NCBI GenBank assembly: GCA_002314915.1
Contig: DCHU01000049.1
Span: forward strand, 1,558 to 11,388
Reading direction: 5' to 3'
DNA length: 9,831 nt
Source of the DNA: Caryophanales bacterium UBA1744
Lineage (GTDB): Bacteria; Bacillota_I; Bacilli_A; RFN20; CAG-826
Below are positions 1 to 5,439 of the stretch, piece after piece (the first letter of the stretch is position 1; each line of letters starts with the position of its first letter). The notes under the pieces are model-generated. The model did no database searches, was not told the origin of the DNA, and was given only the letters and a program-made list of their open reading frames with translations. A program made the position numbers and the translations under genes.

Positions 1-141
1 CTCGATTCTGATCCATGTTTCCGAGTCAACCGGAGTGGTTTCTACATAATACCCGATGAACTCCGTTGTCTGTGCCGACCCGGTGTTTAGGAGCAATGGG
101 TTGCATGCGCCCAAAAGGCTGATAGCGTTCAATAGTGTCAT
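1..141 (-). CDS. Partial open reading frame at left edge, unknown product
   Basis: A minus-strand frame stays open for 47 codons from an ATG at 141 down to the window edge, so any C-terminal part lies outside. The predicted N terminus is hydrophobic and contains L-L-G-A-C, which resembles a lipobox, but it lacks the usual basic residues before it. A GGAGG sits at 147-143, only one base from the ATG; that is too close, so a TTG at 132 (10-base spacing) would be a better-spaced start. The ATG also overlaps the TGA of a short upstream frame (ATGA). I recognise no family. It could equally be non-coding sequence beside the rpsR remnant. Confidence 0.25.
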   Translation of the reverse strand, partial: MTLLNAISLLGACNPLLLNTGSAQTTEFIGYYVETTPVDSETWIRIE

Positions 142-237
142 GCCTCCATTATATGATGACGGTTCTTGTCCGTGCTTGATGTCGGCATGATTTGCGGGTT
201 CTTGGTCAAGATCTGCGTGAATTCCGCAGCATGATGC

Positions 238-349
238 GCAACAGGTACATCAGCCAAGTATCAGAGAGCTTGCAAAGGCTATCAAGAACGCCCGCTTCAT
301 GGGACTTCTCCCAGAATCGGACAGAGGTAGTTCTCTACATGAAAACTAG
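238..349 (+). pseudogene. rpsR: 3' fragment of rpsR (ribosomal protein bS18), frameshifted
   Basis: Translation gives A-T-G-T-S-A-K-Y-Q in one frame (238-264) and then E-L-A-K-A-I-K-N-A-R-F-M-G-L-L-P in another (266-313), ending at TAG 347-349. Together these match the highly conserved C-terminal half of bacterial bS18, a 30S subunit protein. The frame break falls in CAGAGAGC, as expected if one AG unit was lost from CAGAGAGAGC. An in-frame TGA lies just upstream (232-234), and the conserved Pro-Arg-Arg stretch and everything before it are missing, so this is a broken remnant and not the working gene. A hairpin terminator follows at once, suggesting that the gene end and its terminator were carried or left here together. 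The bS18 identity is seen directly; how it arrived is inference. Confidence 0.8.
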
Positions 350-376
350 ACCATCCAACAGGGCGGTCTTTTTCAA
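349..376 (+). terminator. Rho-independent terminator after the rpsR remnant
   Basis: GACCATCC and GGGCGGTC form an imperfect 8-bp stem (one mismatch and one G-U pair) around an AACA loop, followed by TTTTTC. On the opposite strand the same stem is followed by TAGTTTTC, so it could also stop transcription of the convergent minus-strand gene that ends at 428. Confidence 0.65.
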
Positions 377-427
377 TGGCATATGTAGTGATAAATAACA
401 AACAATAAACGACGATTGTCTATTCGA

Positions 428-1153
428 TTAATCTATCAACCCTGTGATTTGCTTGGCGGTGTTATAGATATTGTCGAATGCGCCGATTTCGTAATTGTAC
501 CAAAGCTCATATCGATGCGCTTGCCATGTGTCTCTGCGTTCCGCGATTTCTAATTTTCCGCAGTCGAATATCGTCATAACCGTGTCTGATAATTCCACGG
601 AAACCTTTTTGGTATAAGTGATGTCTTCCTTTAATACCGGAGAGGTAACTGCCGTTGTTTTAAGGACTGGAATCATCGCTTTTTCGGTGTCAGTTGCATG
701 CTCTTCTCTGCCGATGTATTTGCAATATACGGTGTATCGGTAATCAGTGGTCTCCATTTTTTCAACGAAAGCCACGTAATTCAAATCTCCTTTAACATAT
801 GAGTTTGGAACCCCATATGTTTCCCTGCGACCGCAATAGTCTGCATATGTTGATCCGAGTGTGATTGCAAAAAGCAGTGGGACAAGCATCAAAGGGATTA
901 ATGAGACGGTTTTTCCTTTCCCTTCTCCCTCTTTACACGATTTCACAACGCTCAATATGGCGAATGGAAGTGGAGTGAGCACAAAAATCAGACCTGACCA
1001 CAGGAACAGATTGATGTAAATCGACATGCCGACACCGTTCAGGACGGTTAGATTATCGGACAGATTCAAAGCGGCCATCAACGCCCATGGAATGAACAAG
1101 AGGAATGATATGCAACCGAATATGATGCCTTTTTTAGATGCTTTGAGTTTCAT
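428..1153 (-). CDS. Three-pass membrane protein with extracellular C-terminal domain
   Basis: This encodes 241 residues and is not a family I recognise. Hydrophobic helices lie at about 9-30, 45-70 and 84-103. The basic N terminus and the Lys-rich loop at 71-81 point to the cytoplasm, so by the positive-inside rule residues 104-241 should be outside. That domain is rich in alternating hydrophobic, beta-like segments and carries Cys at 107, 144 and 198, two of which could form a disulfide. The ATG at 1153 has an AAAAGGA upstream, but with a long spacing of about 14 bases, so translation may be weak. It stands alone, divergent from the GH3 operon. Its codon use is mixed and lacks the strong C/A-ending bias of that operon, which suggests lower expression or a different origin. 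A role in sensing or in the envelope is only a guess. Confidence 0.8.
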   Translation of the reverse strand: MKLKASKKGIIFGCISFLLFIPWALMAALNLSDNLTVLNGVGMSIYINLFLWSGLIFVLTPLPFAILSVVKSCKEGEGKGKTVSLIPLMLVPLLFAITLGSTYADYCGRRETYGVPNSYVKGDLNYVAFVEKMETTDYRYTVYCKYIGREEHATDTEKAMIPVLKTTAVTSPVLKEDITYTKKVSVELSDTVMTIFDCGKLEIAERRDTWQAHRYELWYNYEIGAFDNIYNTAKQITGLID

Positions 1154-1227
1154 GTGAAATATTGTAATCCTTTTTTTGTTTGTGTTTTGAAAAATGCATA
1201 ATTTATTAAAAAAACAGTCTTCGTTTA

Positions 1228-1239
1228 TATCAATTGATA
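1228..1239. promoter_or_regulatory. 12-bp perfect palindrome, candidate operator
   Basis: TATCAATTGATA is a perfect inverted repeat located 75-86 bases upstream of the minus-strand start codon and in the distal upstream region of the GH3 operon. A symmetrical site there could bind a dimeric repressor. In AT-rich DNA of this length a 12-bp palindrome can also occur by chance. Confidence 0.25.
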
Positions 1240-1368
1240 CAATTCACGCGTCTTTAAGTATTATTTAATCCACATCTATGCGTGTGTATAGTTGACCGTT
1301 CATTTACCAAAATAGCGGTTATATCTATGTTCAAATCGCATATTTATCCATATTTTAGTGACATATAT

Positions 1369-1398
1369 TGCATTTCGTCCCAGAAAACTGCATTTCGT
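1369..1398. promoter_or_regulatory. Paired 10-bp direct repeats with 20-bp period
   Basis: TGCATTTCGT occurs at 1369-1378 and again at 1389-1398, with a 10-base gap. The 20-bp period is about two turns of the helix, putting both copies on the same DNA face. This is a common layout for activators that bind as tandem monomers, such as AraC-type or OmpR-type regulators. The site lies about 156-185 bases before the first GH3 start codon. The repeat is seen directly; its function is inferred. Confidence 0.4.
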
Positions 1399-1473
1399 AA
1401 TAAGGTGTAATCCGTTTCATCTCGGTATTAATACATCTCCATTAAGAACGGACTTTTTGGTTTTTGGTTTTTG

Positions 1474-1479
1474 TATGAT
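1474..1479 (+). promoter_or_regulatory. Possible -10 element (TATGAT) for the GH3 operon
   Basis: TATGAT matches the TATAAT consensus at five of six positions and lies 74 bases before the GH3 start codon. No good -35 sits 16-18 bases upstream; the segment there is GACTTT-like. If it is real, the promoter probably needs an activator. Confidence 0.2.
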
Positions 1480-1543
1480 TAATTCGCCCAAAAAATGGCT
1501 TTCATATATCAGAACTATTGCTAGCGGTTTTGATTTTGAAAAC

Positions 1544-1547
1544 GGAG
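1544..1547 (+). promoter_or_regulatory. Ribosome binding site setting the first GH3 start
   Basis: GGAG lies six bases before the ATG at 1554. It supports that ATG over the in-frame TTG at 1518, which would add 12 residues ahead of an otherwise standard Lys-rich signal peptide and has no Shine-Dalgarno of its own. Confidence 0.75.
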
Positions 1548-1553
1548 AAAAAA

Positions 1554-4500
1554 ATGAAAAAAGGAAAAAACAGAATTGTTTTAGGCTTACTCGTTGCTGC
1601 TCCAGCTGTTATCGCAGCTTTAGGACAGACAGCAGTCGCAGTAGCACAGGCTGGTGGTTTCACAACGGACTACTCATCTTTAGAGTCCGCTCAGAAAGAA
1701 GCTGCTAAGCTCGGAAAAGACCTCGCTGCAGAAGGCGACGTTCTTTTAAAGAATGACGGATCCCTCCCATTAGTTGGTAATGAGTGGGTTTCAGTCTTCG
1801 GCGTCTCATCAGACGCAGTCGAAGGTGGTTCACAGAAACTTGCAGACGTATTCGAAGATGCAGGCTTCCGCGTCAACCCAGAACTCAAAGAGTACTATGC
1901 AGGTGTCGGAACATCTTATGGTACAGAGAATGTTGGTCAGATCACAAAGACCGCTATCAACTCAATCGACGTCTATAACGACTTAGGTGTTGTTATCGTC
2001 TCAAGAACTGGCGGCGAATCAAATGACTGCGCTACAGTTATCAACGAAACAGAAGATAACAAGTACGGCTCACAGGATATGGGCTGGACACACAATGCAT
2101 TAAAGAAAGATGCAGAGACAGGCAAGGAATACAAGCACTACCTCCAGTTAACAGACAGCGAAGAAGAATTAATCGAACTCGCAAAGGCACACTGTAAGAA
2201 AGTTGCTGTCATCATCAACTCATCTAACGTCATGGAGCTCGGAAACATCCAGAATGACGATCAGGTTAACGCAATCCTTTGGATTGGTAGACCAGGTGCA
2301 AACGGCTTAGAAGCAGTTCCAGAAATCTTCTCAGGTAAGATCAACCCATCCGGTAAGACAGTCGATATCTATCCAGCTGACTTAACAAAGGATGTCACAT
2401 GGTTCTCATATGGTAAGGGCGAACAGTCAACAGACGAAAACCACCCAGAAACATATTTCAGACAGGCAGACTCAGACGGATCACACATCTATCAGCGTAC
2501 AAACCCAAATATGCAGGCTCAGATTCCTGGTGTCTCAACAGGTTACTCACTAGCAGAGTATCGTGAAGACATCTACATGGGCTACCGTTTCTACGAAACA
2601 GCAGACGCAGAGCAGAAGGCTGGCAACTTCGAAGGATTCGACTACGCAAAAGACGTCGTCTACCCATTCGGTTTCGGTCTCTCATACACAACATTCGAAT
2701 TCAGCAACATCACATCAGACGCAGGCGCTAACTGGGCTGCTCAGAAGACAATCAAAGTCTCAGTCGACGTCAAGAACACAGGTTCAGTTGCTGGTAAGCA
2801 GGTCGTTCAGATCTACTCACACGCTCCATACACAAAGGGCAAAGTTGCTAAGGCAGAAGTTTCCCTCGTTGGATACGCAAAGACAGACTTCCTCAAGCCA
2901 GGACAGACTCAGAGAGTCACAGTCGAAGTCAACGTTCAGGATATGGCATCATTCGATGACAGAGATAAGAACGGAAACGGCAAGGCAACATATGAGTTAG
3001 ATGCAGGCGCATACGAACTCAGAGTCCAGACAGACTCACACACATCAGTCGGAAAAGTCGACTTAACACTCGCTGAGACAGCAGTCCTCGATCACGATGA
3101 CTTCTCAGGCGCAGAAGTTACAGCTCTCTTCTCAGGCAGAAACGAATACAACATGCTCGGCTGGGATCCAGCAACAAGCAAGACTCTCGAAGAAGAAGGC
3201 AAGATGGTCCTCCTCAACAGAGACAACTTCAAAGACACAATGCCAAAGCCTCTCACAACAGAGCAGTTAATCAGAAGCGACGCATGGTTCACATTCCACG
3301 AAGCATATGACGCATTCAACGCTGACGACCAGGTCGACCAGGCTACCCCATCAGCATTCGTCACAGCATTCAAGGAAGTCGAAGATGGAACATCAAAACT
3401 CCCATGGGTCAAGACAGCTTCAGACGTTGCAGGCTGGTCACAGGCTGAAAAGCACGAAGCAGGCAACACAGACGTCACAATCAAGTTCGACGAAATGATC
3501 GGAATCAAGCGTGATGACGTCACAATCACAGAAGGCAGATTCGCAGGCCAGACAGGCAACCAGGTTTGGAAAGCATTCATGAACCAGTTAACCTGGGACG
3601 AACTCGTCACAATGGCTTCCAACGCAGGTTGGGGAACACCAGCTCTCGAATCAGTCGGCAAGAACGGCACAACAGACGCAGACGGACCAAACAACCTCTC
3701 ATCCTCATACTCATGGGGTGACGAGTGCCACATCGCATCAACTTGGAACACAGTTATCGCTAAGAGACAGGGTACTGTCATGGGCGACCTCGCTGTCTTC
3801 AAGAATGTCACATGGTACGGCCCAGCTATGAATACACACAGATCACCATTCGGTGGACGTTGCAACGAGTACTACTCACAGGACGGCTACCAGGGCGGTG
3901 CAATCGGCGCAGCAGTTATCCAGGGCGCACAGAGCAGAGGTGTTATCTGCTATGTCAAGCACTGCGCTATGAACGATCAGGAAATCTATCGTATGAACCT
4001 CATGACTCTTGCTACAGAGCAGGCAGCTCGTGAGCTCTACTTCAAGCAGTTCCAGATGGCTATCCAGGAAGGTGCTACTATGGCACTCATGACCACATAT
4101 GGTTCTATCGGTGAAATCTCTGGTGCTACAAACTACAACTTCATGACAAAACTTCTTAGAGAAGAATGGGGCTTCGATGGCTATGCAGTCACCGACGCTT
4201 GGATGCCATGTAAGGACTACTGGCCACTCGACATGTTAGTCCGTGCAGGATGCGACGCTCCTCTCCAGAACGCAGGTGCTAGAACAGAGAAGTATGAAAC
4301 ATACCTCCTCTCAGGTAAGTATGACAAGGCAAGCAACACTGTTAAGATTGGTAAGAATTTCACATCAACATCTTACACACAGTGGTACTCAGTCAGAAAA
4401 GCAGCTGAAAACGTCATCTACGGACAGTCAAAGTCAAATATCAACAAGAACAGCTATGACCTCAGCGCATTCGCAAGCAAGACTCTTGCAAACGGTGTCC

Positions 4501-5339
4501 AGGGTCAGGCATATAACGCAAACATCGCTGCTCCAGTCTCAGCACAGAAGGTCTCATACACATTAGACTCCAAGTCAACACTCCCAGCAGGATTAAGCCT
4601 CTCATCATCAGGTGCAATCTCAGGTACACCAAGCAAGCCAGGAACATACAAGTTCACAGTCAACTTAGTCCTCGACAACTGGATCAAGAAGTCAGCTGAG
4701 TACACAATCGTCATCGATTCAGCATTCAAGCTCGACGGCAACCAGTCAACCAACTTAAAGGTTGGAGATGAATTCGACGCATACATCGAATCTGACTACA
4801 TCAACACAGACAAGTACAGCGAAGTCAACTACAAGGTCAAGTCAGGCGAATTCCCAGCAGGAATCTCAATGGACGGCGAAGGCCACATCGAAGGTAAGGC
4901 TACAGCTGCAGGCGTCTACAACGTTACAGTCCAGATCGATGCAGTCACAGTCTCACAGGGCAAGAAGGGCGAATCAAGATCAACAACATCATTCGAATAC
5001 GAACTCCAGTTCGTCGTTCTCGATGAAGCTGCTGGTGGCGATGATGTCACAACAAAGAACATCGTCTCAGTTGAAGAAACAGCTGATGGCTATGTCATCA
5101 CCTTCGACGACGGTTCAACAATCACCCTCAAGAACGGTAAAGACGGCAAAGACGGTGTCGACGGACAGCCAGGCGCTCCAGGTGCTGATGGTAAGGACGG
5201 CAAAGACGGTGAAGACGGCAAGGACGGCGCTGATGGCGCAGGTTGCGGTGGCTCAATCGTTGCTGCATCCGGAACATTAGCTGCAGTTGCTGCTCTCGGA
5301 TTAGCAATCGCTGCTAAAAAGAAAAAAGAAGATAAATAA
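1554..5339 (+). CDS. Secreted reversed-order GH3 glycosidase with Ig and collagen-like stalk
   Basis: This 1261-residue exoenzyme probably hydrolyses beta-glycosides at the cell surface. It has a Lys-rich signal peptide (about 1-33). The domain normally C-terminal in GH3 comes first (about 58-300, K-N-D-G-S-L-P-L), then the Y-P-F-G-F-G-L-S-Y signature (370-378) and an Fn3-like domain (about 395-510). The GH3 barrel domain comes late (about 675-960): D-A-D-G-P, H-R-S-P-F-G-G-R, Lys-His, and predicted nucleophile Asp881 in V-T-D-A-W. Glu155 in G-G-E-S is a plausible acid/base. This reversed order is known from Ruminococcus albus and Butyrivibrio beta-glucosidases. Two Ig-like He_PIG-type domains follow (about 973-1056 and 1057-1159), then 12 Gly-X-Y triplets (1195-1230), Cys1231, a membrane helix and K-K-K-K-E-D-K. 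Several active-site motifs are altered, so the substrate is uncertain. It is the first gene of the operon. Confidence 0.92.
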   Translation: MKKGKNRIVLGLLVAAPAVIAALGQTAVAVAQAGGFTTDYSSLESAQKEAAKLGKDLAAEGDVLLKNDGSLPLVGNEWVSVFGVSSDAVEGGSQKLADVFEDAGFRVNPELKEYYAGVGTSYGTENVGQITKTAINSIDVYNDLGVVIVSRTGGESNDCATVINETEDNKYGSQDMGWTHNALKKDAETGKEYKHYLQLTDSEEELIELAKAHCKKVAVIINSSNVMELGNIQNDDQVNAILWIGRPGANGLEAVPEIFSGKINPSGKTVDIYPADLTKDVTWFSYGKGEQSTDENHPETYFRQADSDGSHIYQRTNPNMQAQIPGVSTGYSLAEYREDIYMGYRFYETADAEQKAGNFEGFDYAKDVVYPFGFGLSYTTFEFSNITSDAGANWAAQKTIKVSVDVKNTGSVAGKQVVQIYSHAPYTKGKVAKAEVSLVGYAKTDFLKPGQTQRVTVEVNVQDMASFDDRDKNGNGKATYELDAGAYELRVQTDSHTSVGKVDLTLAETAVLDHDDFSGAEVTALFSGRNEYNMLGWDPATSKTLEEEGKMVLLNRDNFKDTMPKPLTTEQLIRSDAWFTFHEAYDAFNADDQVDQATPSAFVTAFKEVEDGTSKLPWVKTASDVAGWSQAEKHEAGNTDVTIKFDEMIGIKRDDVTITEGRFAGQTGNQVWKAFMNQLTWDELVTMASNAGWGTPALESVGKNGTTDADGPNNLSSSYSWGDECHIASTWNTVIAKRQGTVMGDLAVFKNVTWYGPAMNTHRSPFGGRCNEYYSQDGYQGGAIGAAVIQGAQSRGVICYVKHCAMNDQEIYRMNLMTLATEQAARELYFKQFQMAIQEGATMALMTTYGSIGEISGATNYNFMTKLLREEWGFDGYAVTDAWMPCKDYWPLDMLVRAGCDAPLQNAGARTEKYETYLLSGKYDKASNTVKIGKNFTSTSYTQWYSVRKAAENVIYGQSKSNINKNSYDLSAFASKTLANGVQGQAYNANIAAPVSAQKVSYTLDSKSTLPAGLSLSSSGAISGTPSKPGTYKFTVNLVLDNWIKKSAEYTIVIDSAFKLDGNQSTNLKVGDEFDAYIESDYINTDKYSEVNYKVKSGEFPAGISMDGEGHIEGKATAAGVYNVTVQIDAVTVSQGKKGESRSTTSFEYELQFVVLDEAAGGDDVTTKNIVSVEETADGYVITFDDGSTITLKNGKDGKDGVDGQPGAPGADGKDGKDGEDGKDGADGAGCGGSIVAASGTLAAVAALGLAIAAKKKKEDK
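4470..5030 (+). other. Two tandem Ig-like domains within the first GH3 protein
   Basis: Residues about 973-1056 show the L-P-A-G-L-S-L followed by G-A-I-S-G-T-P and G-T-Y-K-F-T-V pattern of putative Ig (He_PIG) domains. Residues about 1057-1159 repeat the layout more loosely, with F-P-A-G-I-S-M, G-H-I-E-G-K-A and G-V-Y-N-V-T-V. They probably act as spacers or adhesive modules holding the catalytic part away from the membrane. Confidence 0.7.
5136..5243 (+). repeat. Collagen-like Gly-X-Y repeat, 12 triplets
   Basis: Twelve uninterrupted Gly-X-Y triplets (residues 1195-1230), mostly G-K-D, with G-Q-P and G-A-P in the middle. The DNA is correspondingly repetitive (GGYAARGACGG units). Alternating Lys and Asp at X and Y favour ionic stabilisation of a triple helix, so the protein may be a trimer at its base. 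The sequence just before it (I-T-F-D-D-G-S-T-I-T-L-K-N-G-K-D-G) is, from memory, a common lead-in to such stalks in Firmicutes surface proteins. Confidence 0.85.
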
Positions 5340-5366
5340 TTTATCTTACTTTAACTAGCGACAAGT

Positions 5367-5404
5367 AACATGGACCCTAGGCCTCGAATCTAGGGTCCTA
5401 TGTT
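5367..5404 (+). terminator. Strong intercistronic hairpin after the first GH3 gene
   Basis: AACATGGACCCTAG pairs with CTAGGGTCCTATGTT (14 bp, one bulged base) around a 9-base loop. No T-run follows, so it is not a classical rho-independent terminator. It fills the 100-base gap between the first GH3 gene and the lipoprotein gene and more likely stabilises or partly terminates the upstream mRNA, making more of the first product than of the downstream ones. Confidence 0.6.
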
Positions 5405-5426
5405 GCATATAAGGAATTTTCAAGAA

Positions 5427-5432
5427 AGGGAG
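5427..5432 (+). promoter_or_regulatory. Ribosome binding site of the InlB-repeat lipoprotein gene
   Basis: AGGGAG within AAAGGGAG lies seven bases before the ATG at 5440. It is strong and well placed, downstream of the hairpin. Confidence 0.8.
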
Positions 5433-5439
5433 TATTTAT

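Larger units (their letters stand above)
1154..1553. other. AT-rich divergent intergenic region
   Basis: About 400 bases separate the divergent membrane-protein gene and the GH3 operon, so promoters for both should lie here. It is much richer in A+T than the genes around it. It contains the palindrome at 1228-1239, the 10-bp direct repeats at 1369-1398, and a T/G-rich run with repeated TTTTTGG before a possible -10 (TATGAT, 1474-1479). I see no convincing -35/-10 pair with normal spacing, and no tRNA or recognisable riboswitch. Confidence 0.6.

Noticed and set aside
192..398. A 68-codon plus-strand open frame over the rpsR remnant
   Set aside because: It reads through the bS18 homology in the wrong frame and across the terminator hairpin, and has no ribosome binding site.
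1234..1264. TTGATA and TATTAT as a sigma-70 promoter
   Set aside because: The spacing is 19 bases and the location is far upstream of the GH3 gene; too weak to call.
1518..1553. In-frame TTG upstream of the first GH3 ATG
   Set aside because: It would add 12 residues before a typical signal peptide. GGAG at 1544-1547 is correctly placed for the ATG at 1554.
1358..1708. A 116-codon plus-strand frame across the GH3 leader
   Set aside because: It overlaps the true gene start in another frame and has no ribosome binding site.
3092..3865. A 257-codon minus-strand open frame inside the first GH3 gene
   Set aside because: It is a mirror of the biased codon use of the real gene, with no homology, no ribosome binding site, and low-complexity Ser/Val-rich content.
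5136..5243. Tandem DNA repeats that could suggest a CRISPR or minisatellite
   Set aside because: The period follows codon triplets of a Gly-X-Y protein repeat in frame, with no spacers.
4762..5280. A 172-codon plus-strand frame overlapping the end of the first GH3 gene
   Set aside because: It is Ser/Thr/Gln-rich shadow coding caused by the repeated codons of the Ig and collagen-like parts.
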